Shown here: piece after piece, positions 54,733 to 64,000 of the stretch | Numbering within the stretch: the first letter of the stretch is position 1 | How the letters are laid out: every line of letters starts with the position of its first letter | DNA from: Sulfitobacter brevis | GTDB taxonomy: Bacteria > Pseudomonadota > Alphaproteobacteria > Rhodobacterales > Rhodobacteraceae | Direction: 5' to 3' | NCBI RefSeq assembly: GCF_900112755.1 | Contig: NZ_FOMW01000008.1 | Coordinates: 124,001-188,000, forward strand | DNA length: 64,000 bases | Made by a program: the position numbers and the translations under genes | The notes under the pieces: generated by a model | What the model was told of the DNA's origin: nothing | Databases searched by the model: none | The model's input: the letters and a program-made list of their open reading frames with translations, nothing else

Positions 54733-57700
54733 ATGACCAAACCCGACCACACATTCGCGACCTATCAACTGGAAGACCGCTATGCGCAGCCGCGCGGGCG
54801 GGTGTTTCTGACCGGCACCCAAGCCTTGGTGCGGATCATGCTGGATCAGGCGCGGCGCGACCGCGAGGCGGGGCTCAACACTGCCGGGTTCGTGTCGGGG
54901 TATCGCGGGTCTCCTCTGGGGGGCTTGGATCAGGAAATGTGGCGCGTCGGCAAGCGGCTGGAAGCGGCCCGCGTCAAATTCCTGCCTGCCGTGAACGAAG
55001 ACCTCGGTGCCACCGCCGTTTTAGGCGCACAGCAGGCCCATCTTGATCCGCATTGCGAGGTCGAGGGTGTGTTTTCGATGTGGTATGGCAAGGGGCCGGG
55101 GGTGGACCGGTCCGGTGATGCGCTGAAGCACGGTAACGCCTATGGCTCCGCGCCCAAGGGCGGCGTGCTGGTGGTGGCGGGGGATGACCACGGTTGCGTG
55201 TCCTCCTCCATGCCGCACCAATCCGATGTCGCCTTCATGTCGTGGTTCATGCCGACGCTGAACCCTGCCTCGGTCGCCGAATTCCAGAGCTTTGGTGAAT
55301 ACGGTTTTGCCCTGTCGCGGTTCTCCGGCACCTGGGTCGGTTTCAAGGCGATTTCTGAGACGGTGGAGAGCGGGGCGTCGGTCGATCTCGCGCCGGACCG
55401 TGTGTTCGTGCAACCCGACTACACCGCGCCGCAGGGAGGCTTGCACGTGCGCTTGGGCGATCTGCCGTCGCCCGCGATTGAAACGCGTATTCACGACAAG
55501 CTTGAGGCGGTGCGTGCCTTTGTCGAAGCGAACCCGATCGACCGCCATATCTATGAAATCAAGGACGCGGCTTATGGTATCGTGACCACGGGGAAAGGCC
55601 ACCTTGATACGATGGAGGCGCTGCGTCTGCTGGGGCTGGACGAAGCGAAATGCCGCGATCTGGGCATCGATATCTATAAGGTCGGCATGGTCTGGCCGCT
55701 GGCAGTGCGCGATGCGCTGGATTTTGTAAAAGCCAAGCGCGAAGTGCTGGTGATCGAGGAAAAGCGCGGCATCATCGAAAGCCAGTTCAAGGAGGCTTTC
55801 TATGACTGGCCCGGCTCCAAACCGGCGCGGATGGTCGGCAAGCACGACGAGAATCTCGAAGAGCTGATTCCGTGGACGGGAGAGCTGTCGCCGCTCTTGC
55901 TGGTGCCGGTGATCGCCGCGCGGCTGGATGCGTTTTTCCCCGAAGAAAAGCTATTGGAGAAAGCCCGCGCGTTGACCGACACGCCGCCGGTGTTGCTCAA
56001 TGTCGCTGGGGCCACGCGCACGCCCTATTTCTGCTCGGGCTGTCCGCATAATACCTCGACCAAGGTGCCCGAGGGCTCCACCGCGAATTCCGGCATCGGT
56101 TGCCATGTGATGGCGAGCTGGATGGACCGCGACACCGCCGGATTTGCCCAGATGGGCGGCGAAGGCGTGCCGTGGATCGCAACCTCGCTGTTCAATGGCG
56201 GCAAGCATGTCTTCCAGAATTTGGGCGAGGGTACGTGGTATCATTCGGGCAGTCTCGCGATCCGGCAGGCGGTCGCGGCCAAGGCGAACATCACTTACAA
56301 GATACTTTACAACGACGCTGTGGCGATGACCGGCGGGCAACCCGTCGATGGTCCTGTTTCGGTCAGCTGCATCGCACAGGCAGCACGGGCCGAAGGCATT
56401 GCGCAGATCGCCGTGGTCTCCGATCAGCCCGAGAAGTTTGTGAAGGCGGATTTCCCCGGCGATACCAGTTTTGACCATCGGCGCGACCTCGACACTGTGC
56501 AGCGCGAGTTGCGCGAGATTCCGGGCGTGACGGTACTGATTTACGAGCAAACCTGCGCGACTGAAAAGCGCCGCAAGCGCAAACGCGGGACGATGGAGGA
56601 CCCGAAGAAATTCGTTATGATCAATGATCTGGTCTGCGAAGGCTGCGGCGATTGCAGCCTTGAGAGTAATTGTCTGAGTGTGGAGCCCATAAAAACCGAG
56701 TTTGGCACCAAACGGAAAATTAACCAGTCGACCTGTAACAAGGATTATTCCTGCCTCAACGGGTTCTGCCCGTCTTTTGTGACTATTGAGGGCGGCACGC
56801 GGCGTAAGAAAGCCGGTGCTGGATTGGATGCAGAGGCGCTCGCGGCAGATTTGCCGCAGCCCCCGCTGCCGACGTTGGATCGGCCATACGATCTGCTGGT
56901 GACAGGTGTTGGCGGCACGGGTGTTGTAACGGTGGGGGCGTTGATTTCAATGGCGGCCCATCTGGAAGGCAAAGGCTCCAGCGTGCTGGATTTCACTGGC
57001 TTTGCGCAGAAATTCGGGACCGTTCTGGGCTATGTCCGCTTGGCCGCGAGCCCGCGCGACGTACATCAGGTGCGCATCGGGCAGGGTGCGGCGGATGCAG
57101 TTATCGGCTGCGATATGGTGGTAAGCTCTGCGCCCAAGGCTTCGGCGCATTACCGGCGTGGCACCCGCGTGGTGCTGAACCGTGCCGAGATGCCGACAGG
57201 TGATCTGGTGCTCAACCGCGATGCTGATCTGGCGATCGACCAGCGCGAACAGGTGGTGGTTCAGGCAGTGGGCGCGCAGAATGTGCAGGCCTTTGATGCC
57301 AACGCGATGGCCGAACGGTTAATGGGCGATGCAGTGTTTGCCAACGTGATGATGCTCGGCTTTGCGTGGCAGCAGGGCTTGGTGCCGGTGTCGCTGACAG
57401 CGCTTTATCAGGCGATCGAGCTGAACGGCGTGGCACCTGAGAAGAACAAGTCGGCCTTTGCTTTTGGCCGTGTTATGGCTGCAAATCCAGACGCGCTGAA
57501 CGCGCCGCAAGAGGTGCAGGGCGAAGAGACTGTGGCGGACCTGATCGCCCGTCGCATGGCCTTTTTGACCGACTACCAGAACGACGCTTATGCGGCGCGT
57601 TATAAGGCGCGGCTGGACGCTGTGACCCCGCATCTGACCGACGACCAACAGCGTTTAGCGGCGACATCGCTGTTCAAGCTGATGGCCTATAAGGACGAGT

Positions 57701-58134
57701 ACGAGGTTGCACGTCTCCACACGCAGACCGGATTTGACACGCGCATCGCTGATGCTTTCGAAGGCGACTATAAGGTGCATTACCACCTCGCACCGCCGAT
57801 GTGGCCGACGGGCAAAGACACCCGCGGCAGGCCGTTTAAACGCAAGTTCGGCCCGTGGATGGGCGCGGCCTTCAAAGTATTGGCCAAGATGAAACCGCTG
57901 CGCGGCACCTGGGCCGATATCTTCGGCTATGGCGCAGACCGCAAGCTGGAGGTCGCCTTGATTGCGTGGTTCGAAGGGGTGCTGGATCAAGTCGCGCAGA
58001 CGGATATGGACGATGTGACCAAGAGCAAACTGCTTGTCGCGCCAATGGAAATTCGCGGCTACGGTCCGGTGAAAGAGGCTGCCGCGCACCGCGTTCAGGG
58101 TGAGGTCGCGGCACTGTTGGCTGTGTCTATTTAA
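54733..58134 (+). CDS. Indolepyruvate ferredoxin oxidoreductase, fused subunits
   Basis: Thiamine-diphosphate enzyme that oxidatively decarboxylates aromatic 2-oxo acids to acyl-CoA with ferredoxin. The 1133 residues combine the alpha (IorA) and gamma (IorB) parts. In order: pyrimidine domain (FVSGYRGSPLGGLDQEM), thiamine-binding domain (GIGCHVMASWMDRD, GEGTWYHSGSLA, NDAVAMTGGQPVDG), and an iron-sulfur region with two cysteine groups (CEGCGDCSLESNC and CNKDYSCLNGFCP). The gamma domain follows, starting near VTGVGGTGVVTVGALI. The AGGAGGCCC ribosome site is strong. Such fused enzymes are usual in alphaproteobacteria; the gene is likely controlled by the divergent Lrp. Confidence 0.93.
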   Translation: MTKPDHTFATYQLEDRYAQPRGRVFLTGTQALVRIMLDQARRDREAGLNTAGFVSGYRGSPLGGLDQEMWRVGKRLEAARVKFLPAVNEDLGATAVLGAQQAHLDPHCEVEGVFSMWYGKGPGVDRSGDALKHGNAYGSAPKGGVLVVAGDDHGCVSSSMPHQSDVAFMSWFMPTLNPASVAEFQSFGEYGFALSRFSGTWVGFKAISETVESGASVDLAPDRVFVQPDYTAPQGGLHVRLGDLPSPAIETRIHDKLEAVRAFVEANPIDRHIYEIKDAAYGIVTTGKGHLDTMEALRLLGLDEAKCRDLGIDIYKVGMVWPLAVRDALDFVKAKREVLVIEEKRGIIESQFKEAFYDWPGSKPARMVGKHDENLEELIPWTGELSPLLLVPVIAARLDAFFPEEKLLEKARALTDTPPVLLNVAGATRTPYFCSGCPHNTSTKVPEGSTANSGIGCHVMASWMDRDTAGFAQMGGEGVPWIATSLFNGGKHVFQNLGEGTWYHSGSLAIRQAVAAKANITYKILYNDAVAMTGGQPVDGPVSVSCIAQAARAEGIAQIAVVSDQPEKFVKADFPGDTSFDHRRDLDTVQRELREIPGVTVLIYEQTCATEKRRKRKRGTMEDPKKFVMINDLVCEGCGDCSLESNCLSVEPIKTEFGTKRKINQSTCNKDYSCLNGFCPSFVTIEGGTRRKKAGAGLDAEALAADLPQPPLPTLDRPYDLLVTGVGGTGVVTVGALISMAAHLEGKGSSVLDFTGFAQKFGTVLGYVRLAASPRDVHQVRIGQGAADAVIGCDMVVSSAPKASAHYRRGTRVVLNRAEMPTGDLVLNRDADLAIDQREQVVVQAVGAQNVQAFDANAMAERLMGDAVFANVMMLGFAWQQGLVPVSLTALYQAIELNGVAPEKNKSAFAFGRVMAANPDALNAPQEVQGEETVADLIARRMAFLTDYQNDAYAARYKARLDAVTPHLTDDQQRLAATSLFKLMAYKDEYEVARLHTQTGFDTRIADAFEGDYKVHYHLAPPMWPTGKDTRGRPFKRKFGPWMGAAFKVLAKMKPLRGTWADIFGYGADRKLEVALIAWFEGVLDQVAQTDMDDVTKSKLLVAPMEIRGYGPVKEAAAHRVQGEVAALLAVSI

Positions 58135-58234
58135 ACGGGCGCATCGGCGGCGGCGTGCCTTGACAGCCCGCGCCCCGCTTGACATTCCGGCGCTCCGTGG
58201 GCCCCATGCGCCCAACGTAAAGGAGTCTGAACCG

Positions 58235-59350
<1,116 letters not shown>

Positions 59351-59380
59351 TCCTCGTGGGCAACCGACATTGTTAAATAA

Positions 59381-59417
59381 TAGCCGGTCCAACACCAGAT
59401 GTAGGGCCGGTTTTTTT
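59381..59417 (+). terminator. Terminator after the formaldehyde dehydrogenase gene
   Basis: CCGGTCC (59384-59390) pairs with GGGCCGG (59404-59410), one G-T pair, followed by TTTTTTT at 59411-59417. Confidence 0.85.
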
Positions 59418-59522
59418 GTGCCGCAATGCCCCACCGCTGACGCGGGGGAACGGCCAATGCGCGCTTTACACGCGGGCCTGTAGCTGTACCCTGAACCGAC
59501 CAGTTTAGCAGGAGCCGCCCCC

Positions 59523-59981
59523 ATGCAACTTACCGTTAACGGAACCGCCCATGAGGTGGATGCAGAGGATGACATGCCGCTGCTCTGGGTGTTGCGCGAC
59601 GAGCTTGGCATTACTGGTCCGAAATATGGCTGCGGGATTGCCCAATGCGGTGCGTGCACGGTGATGGTTGATGGTGTCGCTGTGCGCTCGTGCCAACTGG
59701 CGCTGGGCGATGTGGACGGCGAAGTCACCACCATCGAAGGGCTGGGTACGCCCGAAGCATTGCATGTGGTGCAAGCGGCTTGGGTGCAGCATCAGGTTGC
59801 GCAATGCGGCTATTGCCAGTCGGGGCAGATCGTTCAAGCGGCCTCCCTGCTTGATCTCAATCCCGAACCGACAGACGCCCAGATTGACGCGGCGATGAGC
59901 GGTAATCTGTGCCGTTGCGGGACCTATCCGCGCATCCGCGCGGCGGTTCGCACCGCGGCCAACAAATTGCAGGGGGCCTGA
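59523..59981 (+). CDS. Molybdenum hydroxylase 2Fe-2S subunit
   Basis: Small iron-sulfur subunit of a xanthine-oxidase-family hydroxylase of the isoquinoline 1-oxidoreductase type. The 152 residues contain the plant-type 2Fe-2S motif [11 protein letters not shown] and the second cluster in an all-helical domain (CGYCQSGQ, then CRCGTYPRI). The next gene starts three bases after its stop, forming a two-subunit enzyme without an FAD subunit. Confidence 0.94.
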   Translation: MQLTVNGTAHEVDAEDDMPLLWVLRDELGITGPKYGCGIAQCGACTVMVDGVAVRSCQLALGDVDGEVTTIEGLGTPEALHVVQAAWVQHQVAQCGYCQSGQIVQAASLLDLNPEPTDAQIDAAMSGNLCRCGTYPRIRAAVRTAANKLQGA

Positions 59982-59984
59982 ACC

Positions 59985-62228
59985 ATGGGGCGCATCAAGA
60001 CCATCGCGCGGCGCAGCTTTCTGATTGGTTCTGTTGCAATTGCGGGCGGGGTGGCATTTGGCATTTACGCCTATAAGCGCGAGGGTAAGAACCCGTTGCT
60101 CGACACGCTGGCCCCCGGCGAGGCGAGCTTTAACCCCTACGTCAAGGTCGATGCCAATGGCGTCACCCTTATCACGCCACGCGCCGATGTCGGGCAGGGG
60201 GCTTACTCCATTCAGGCGCATCTGATCGCCGAGGAGATGGATGTCGATTTGGCCACCGTTCGGATCGATCCGGGTCCCCCTTCGGCTGTCTATTACAATG
60301 GTGTTGTCGGGATAGAGGCGATGCCGATTGCTGCGACTTCTGAAACGTTTCTGGCCAATACCGGGCGCGGCGCGGCGGATGTCGCAGGCAAGTTTTTAGG
60401 GCTGCAACTGACCGGTGGATCGACGACCGTGCCGGATATGTTTGACCGATTACGCCATGCGGGGGCGGTGGCGCGGGCCACGCTGATCGCAGCAGCAGCC
60501 GAGCAGACCGGTCTGCCAGCCGACCAGTTGCGCACCGACATGGGCGCCGTGGTGCTGCCCGATGGGGTGCGTCTGGAATATGCCGATCTTGCCGCCACCG
60601 CAGCCGAGATCGAACCCGTGCAAGAGGTGACACTCAAGGACCCGTCAGACTGGAAATATCTGGGCAAGCCACAGCAGCGTACCGATATTCTTGCGAAATC
60701 CACCGGCACCCAGACCTATGGCATCGACATGGTGATGGACGGGATGGTTTATGCCACCACCCGCACCAACCCAGCGCAGGGCGGCGCGATACGCGGCTTT
60801 GATGCGTCAACGGCGAAAGAACGGCGCGGGGTGAAAGCGGTATTGCCCATCACCGGCGGAGTCGCGGTGATCGCCGACAACACCTGGCGCGCTTTTCAAG
60901 CGGCTGCCGAGGTGAAGTGCGACTGGGACGATGCACCCTATATTGGCGACAGCGACAAACAGTTCGCTGCCGTCGCTGCAGCTTTTGATCCTGCCAGGCA
61001 AGACAGCCGCTTTCGCGACGAAGGCGATGTTGATGCGGCGTTCGAGGCCGCAGCCGAGGTGATCGAGGCGGAATACCGCATTCCCTATCTGGCCCACGCA
61101 CCGCTGGAGCCGATGAGCGCGATGGTTTTGCTGGCCGAGGGGCGATTGGACATCTGGACCGGCACCCAGATCCCGCGCTTTATGCAGGCCAATGCCGCCA
61201 AACGCGCAGGGCTGGAGGCTGAAAACGTCCATGTGCATGTGCTGATGTCGGGCGGCAGTTTCGGGCGGCGGCTGGAGGATGACTATGTCTTGCAGGCGGT
61301 CGAGATCGCGATGCAATTGCCTGATGTGCCGATTAAAATGGTCTGGTCCCGCGAAGAAGATTTTACCCATGACTTTCCCCGACCGCTGGCGATGTCGCGG
61401 GCGCGCGGCACTGTGAGCGATGGCAAGATTGCCGCTTATGATCTTGCGGTTGCCGCCCCCTCCACGGCGGAATCGCAGATGGCGCGGCTTGGCCAGCCGG
61501 TGATGGGGCCGGATATGGCGATTGTGCAATCGACATGGGACCAGCCCTTTGCGATCCCCGACTACCGCGTCACCGGATACCGCGTGCCCGCGATGGTGCC
61601 GGTGTCGTCGTGGCGGTCTGTCGGGGCGTCGGGCAACGGGTTTTTGCACGAGTGTTTTATTGACGAGCTTTGCCTTGCCGCCGGAGCCGATCCGCTGGAG
61701 GAACGGCTGCGCCTTTGCAGCCACGATGTATCGCGCAAGGTGTTGGAGGCCGTGGGCGAGATGTCGGGCTGGGGTAGCGAGATGGCGCAGGGGCGCGGGC
61801 GTGGCTTGGCCTTTGTGCTGGCCTTTGGAGTGCCGGTCGCACAGGTGATTGAGGTGACCGATGTGGAGGGCGCAATCCGCATCGACAAGGTATTTGTCGC
61901 CGCTGATGTGGGTCGCGTGATCGATCCGGTGAATTTTGAGGCGCAGGTTTCGGGCGGGGTAATCTTTGGCCTCGGGCACGCGATGAACTGCGAGCTGACC
62001 TATAAGAACGGGGTGCCGCAGCAGGACAATTATCATGCCTACGAGGGCATGCGGCTCTATCAATGCCCCGAGGTTGTGGTGCGCGGATTGGAGAATGGTA
62101 CGGAAATTCGGGGCATTGGCGAGCCCGGCGTGCCGCCGTCGGCGCCCGCGCTGGCCAATGCGATCTTTGCTGCCACTGGCAGCCGAATTCGCACGCTGCC
62201 GCTGTCTCATTCGGTGAGGTTCGTTTGA
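59985..62228 (+). CDS. Molybdenum hydroxylase large subunit (isoquinoline 1-oxidoreductase type)
   Basis: Molybdopterin-binding catalytic subunit of 747 residues. A twin-arginine signal (ARRSFLIGSVAIAGG, arginines at residues 9-10) suggests export to the periplasm or membrane anchoring. Family segments include VGQGAYSIQAHLIAEEMD, MSGGSFGRRLEDDYV, and the C-terminal EIRGIGEPGVPPSAPALANAIF with the active-site glutamate. The enzyme hydroxylates N-heterocycles or aldehydes, with electrons likely leaving through the 2Fe-2S subunit to the diheme cytochrome that follows. The substrate is unknown. Confidence 0.9.
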   Translation: MGRIKTIARRSFLIGSVAIAGGVAFGIYAYKREGKNPLLDTLAPGEASFNPYVKVDANGVTLITPRADVGQGAYSIQAHLIAEEMDVDLATVRIDPGPPSAVYYNGVVGIEAMPIAATSETFLANTGRGAADVAGKFLGLQLTGGSTTVPDMFDRLRHAGAVARATLIAAAAEQTGLPADQLRTDMGAVVLPDGVRLEYADLAATAAEIEPVQEVTLKDPSDWKYLGKPQQRTDILAKSTGTQTYGIDMVMDGMVYATTRTNPAQGGAIRGFDASTAKERRGVKAVLPITGGVAVIADNTWRAFQAAAEVKCDWDDAPYIGDSDKQFAAVAAAFDPARQDSRFRDEGDVDAAFEAAAEVIEAEYRIPYLAHAPLEPMSAMVLLAEGRLDIWTGTQIPRFMQANAAKRAGLEAENVHVHVLMSGGSFGRRLEDDYVLQAVEIAMQLPDVPIKMVWSREEDFTHDFPRPLAMSRARGTVSDGKIAAYDLAVAAPSTAESQMARLGQPVMGPDMAIVQSTWDQPFAIPDYRVTGYRVPAMVPVSSWRSVGASGNGFLHECFIDELCLAAGADPLEERLRLCSHDVSRKVLEAVGEMSGWGSEMAQGRGRGLAFVLAFGVPVAQVIEVTDVEGAIRIDKVFVAADVGRVIDPVNFEAQVSGGVIFGLGHAMNCELTYKNGVPQQDNYHAYEGMRLYQCPEVVVRGLENGTEIRGIGEPGVPPSAPALANAIFAATGSRIRTLPLSHSVRFV

Positions 62229-62809
62229 TGCGTTTGGTTTTTGCTTTGATGGTCGCGGCTGCTCCGGCACTGGCGCAAGAGGTTGTGACGCCGCAAATCC
62301 CGCGTGAAGAGGGGCTGGCAGCCTGGGACCGGATTTTCGAGGTCACCTCGCACCCGCGCTGCACCAATTGCCACGTCGGTGACGCGGGCATCCCGATGTG
62401 GGAGGCTTTGGGTTACGGTGAAGAGCGGGTCCACGGGATGGGCATTGTTGCGGACGATAGCCGCATTGGTGCCGAAAGCGTGCCGTGCCGGACCTGCCAT
62501 GTCACCTCTGCGCGGGCCAACACCGTGCCACACGCGCCGCCGCATATTGATGACGCGTGGCGGCTGCCGCCGATCGAGCTGGAATGGCTTGATAAATCGA
62601 GTGCCGAGGTTTGCGCCCAGATGCGCGACCCTGAGACCAATGACGGAAATACCATCGCGGAACTGGTTGAGCATCTGCAGACTTCCGCCTTTGTGGCATG
62701 GGGCTTTGATCCGGGTGCGGGGCGGTCTGCGCCGACCGGCACAGTGGAGGATATCGCCCGCGATGTCGCACTTTGGGGAGAGGCAGGCACGCCCTGCGTC
62801 GAAGGCTGA
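62228..62809 (+). CDS. Diheme cytochrome c, partner of the molybdenum hydroxylase
   Basis: A 193-residue periplasmic protein. The signal peptide MRLVFALMVAAAPALA is followed by two heme-binding motifs, CTNCH (about residue 42) and CRTCH (about residue 88). The start overlaps the large-subunit stop by one base (TGATG). It probably accepts electrons from the hydroxylase and passes them to the respiratory chain; the partner is inferred from the overlap only. No third CxxCH is present. Confidence 0.88.
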   Translation: MRLVFALMVAAAPALAQEVVTPQIPREEGLAAWDRIFEVTSHPRCTNCHVGDAGIPMWEALGYGEERVHGMGIVADDSRIGAESVPCRTCHVTSARANTVPHAPPHIDDAWRLPPIELEWLDKSSAEVCAQMRDPETNDGNTIAELVEHLQTSAFVAWGFDPGAGRSAPTGTVEDIARDVALWGEAGTPCVEG

Positions 62810-62884
62810 CCGTAGGAATTCAGCCGCACGCGCGGTTGCGGTCTTGACCCTTGATGCGCTTTGAAATAACCCTTCAACTGTAGC

Positions 62885-62920
62885 GCGGGCGTTGTGTAAT
62901 GGTAAGACCTCTGCCTTCCA
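62885..62920 (+). pseudogene. 5' fragment of tRNA-Gly(UCC), cut at the anticodon loop
   Basis: The 36 bases match the 5' half of tRNA-Gly(UCC): acceptor strand GCGGGCG, the D arm with GTGTAATGGTAAGAC, the 5' side of the anticodon stem (TCTGC), and loop CTTCCA with anticodon TCC. The downstream bases (CACAAAAGAACG...) do not pair with the anticodon stem, which would require GCAGA. There is also no TTCGA T-loop and no CGCCCGC acceptor strand. The gene thus ends at the loop, exactly where AT-richer DNA with an integrase begins, so this is a likely attachment junction. Confidence 0.8.
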
Positions 62921-62922
62921 CA
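62915..62922. other. Candidate attachment (crossover) site in the anticodon loop
   Basis: The tRNA match ends within CCTTCCA(C). Tyrosine integrases often use the anticodon loop and its stem as the crossover core. To the left is ordinary chromosomal sequence after the cytochrome gene; to the right is the putative element. The exact core can be fixed only by comparison with the far end. Confidence 0.55.
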
Positions 62923-63048
62923 CAAAAGAACGCGATTTCCTGCACGTTCCATTATATTCCACCGTATTATTATCATTGACTAAATTGTTCATTGGCTTTC
63001 TTGTGATTTCATACCCCTTCAGGGTGATGCCGACAAAAAGCAGACAAA

Positions 63049-64000
63049 ATGCCAAAACTGACAGAGACTTTTTCTCGCAAGATACCCCACGCAATATCGG
63101 GGACAGAAAAGCACTGGGATAGTGAAATAAGAGGACTTGTGCTTTTCGTCGGGAAAAAATCGAAGACATGGTACTTTCAGAAAGATGTCGGCGGACGAAC
63201 ACGTCGTGTTTTGATCGGGCGACATCCGGTTATCTCTGCTGAAGCGGCACGCCAGACCGCACTTGAATTTACTCTTCAATGGAGTAGGGGGGCAGGCAGG
63301 CAAATCCAAATTGGCGCGCCTACGCTTGCAGCCGCTATGGAAGTTTACCTAGTACGCCCGAAACTACGCTCGGAAAGCCATAAGAGTGGAACCCGCGCGC
63401 AGCTGACGCTCCATCTCAAAGACTGGCTGCGGTTGCCGTTAGATGAAATAAGCAAAGCAATGGTCGTCCGTCGTCATCTAGAAATGGCAAAGACGCCCTC
63501 TGGGGCCAATCACGTACTCCGGGCGTTCCGAACAATTTACAACCATGCACGTCGAACCTGTGACCTCCCAGAGTGCCCTACTATGGCGATTGAGTGGTTC
63601 GAAGAGAAACCCGATGGTAGGACTATCGAAGATCTTCAGGATTGGCGCTCGACTATTGATAGTCTTGAAAACCCAATCCATCGGGCTTTCTATTATTTCT
63701 TATTGTTCACTGGCTTCAGAAAATCTGAGGCCTTCACCCTTCAGTGGTCCCAAATATTGGATGACCGAATCCATTTGCCAATGACAAAGAATGGCAGAAG
63801 TTTTGACTTACCAATCCTTCCGATACATCGGGAAATCTTGGCCCCTTTACGCCTCCTAAGCCCAAATTGGGTGTTCCCCTCACCAAAGTCGATGACGGGA
63901 CACATCACAAGGCCTGATAGGCTTAAGTATAATCCTCATATGCATCGTCGGACATTTGCCACGGTCGCAATGGAGGCGGGCGTTTTGGAAGAAATCGTTG
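63049..64000 (+). CDS. Tyrosine recombinase/integrase (partial, runs off the window)
   Basis: The frame from ATG 63049 is open to the last base, giving 317 residues without a stop. The N-terminal part resembles the arm-binding domain of P4/phage-type integrases (DSEIRGLVLFVGKKSKTWYF, RRVLIGRHPVISAEAARQTALEF). A core-binding domain follows, then the catalytic domain with R224 in TGFRKSEAF, K247 in MTKNGR, and the H-x-x-R box H297-R300 in HMHRRTFATVAM. The nucleophile tyrosine must lie beyond the window. Base composition is AT-richer than in the rest. It lies 128 bases from the truncated tRNA-Gly, as expected for an element integrated there. Confidence 0.88.
   Translation, partial: MPKLTETFSRKIPHAISGTEKHWDSEIRGLVLFVGKKSKTWYFQKDVGGRTRRVLIGRHPVISAEAARQTALEFTLQWSRGAGRQIQIGAPTLAAAMEVYLVRPKLRSESHKSGTRAQLTLHLKDWLRLPLDEISKAMVVRRHLEMAKTPSGANHVLRAFRTIYNHARRTCDLPECPTMAIEWFEEKPDGRTIEDLQDWRSTIDSLENPIHRAFYYFLLFTGFRKSEAFTLQWSQILDDRIHLPMTKNGRSFDLPILPIHREILAPLRLLSPNWVFPSPKSMTGHITRPDRLKYNPHMHRRTFATVAMEAGVLEEIV

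Larger units (their letters stand above)
62810..63048. other. Junction region between chromosome and putative element
   Basis: From the cytochrome stop to the integrase start there is no gene. It holds the tRNA-Gly fragment (62885-62920) followed by about 128 AT-rich bases that should contain the integrase promoter and integrase arm sites. TTGACT at 62976-62981 could be a -35 box, but a clear -10 is missing. Confidence 0.4.

Noticed and set aside
60807-62270. 487-residue minus-strand frame over the molybdenum hydroxylase
   Set aside because: Antisense to a complete family member, with no motif or ribosome site and typical shadow composition.
62885-62960. A complete tRNA gene
   Set aside because: The 3' half does not pair with the anticodon or acceptor stems and lacks the T-loop; only the 5' half is supported.

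Overview
The window looks like the chromosome of an alphaproteobacterium of the Rhodobacteraceae (Roseobacter group). The evidence is the gene content and order: ruvCAB-ybgC-tolQRAB-pal-cpoB-tilS-ftsH in one run, a ctaC-ctaB-(small orf)-ctaG-ctaE cytochrome aa3 block, a Tad/Flp pilus locus with an extra AAA ATPase, a class III alcohol dehydrogenase and a fused indolepyruvate oxidoreductase. Base composition is GC-rich (my estimate is about 58-60%). It falls clearly only in the last kilobase. I do not name a genus.

Layout. 1-1.7 kb: end of a MATE-type transporter, prmA and a small membrane protein. 2-5 kb: a DUF1127 protein, then the Holliday-junction genes ruvC-ruvA-ruvB and a conserved unknown. 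5.4-12.5 kb: the Tol-Pal envelope system (ybgC, tolQ, tolR, tolA, tolB, pal, cpoB) followed by tilS. 12.6-18 kb: ftsH, a frameshifted MOSC gene, and the one-carbon genes fhs and folD. 18-21.6 kb (minus): a PaaI-like thioesterase, pdeM and an Lhr-like helicase of the ligase-associated DNA-damage set. 21.7-34.8 kb (minus): the Tad pilus locus, from two Flp pilins to a 3-hydroxyisobutyrate-dehydrogenase-like gene, divided by four hairpin terminators. 35-42.5 kb: a lytic transglycosylase, a frameshifted GNAT gene, scoA/scoB CoA transferase, an L,D-transpeptidase, topA and a frameshifted dprA. 42.6-48.6 kb: tldD diverging from the cytochrome c oxidase block ending in SURF1. 48.6-54.6 kb: thrC, an M16 peptidase, a GNAT, an FAD-linked oxidase, apt and an Lrp regulator. 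54.7-62.8 kb: fused indolepyruvate oxidoreductase, glutathione-dependent formaldehyde dehydrogenase, and a two-subunit molybdenum hydroxylase with its own diheme cytochrome.

At about 62.9 kb the resident chromosome appears to stop. A tRNA-Gly(UCC) gene is intact only to its anticodon loop. AT-richer DNA follows, with a tyrosine integrase that runs off the window. This looks like the left end of an integrated element, and it is the most interesting structure here; any novel cargo would lie beyond the window.

Three other genes carry apparent frameshifts (MOSC, GNAT, dprA). In the GNAT, and possibly the MOSC gene, the break is compatible with a short deletion between direct repeats. In dprA it is a single missing C. 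Everything else reads as intact core metabolism. I did not find a convincing undescribed multi-gene system inside the window. The least understood parts are the AAA ATPase and dehydrogenase at the end of the tad operon, the variant Flp cleavage motif, and the unknown proteins at 1363, 4818 and 46252.
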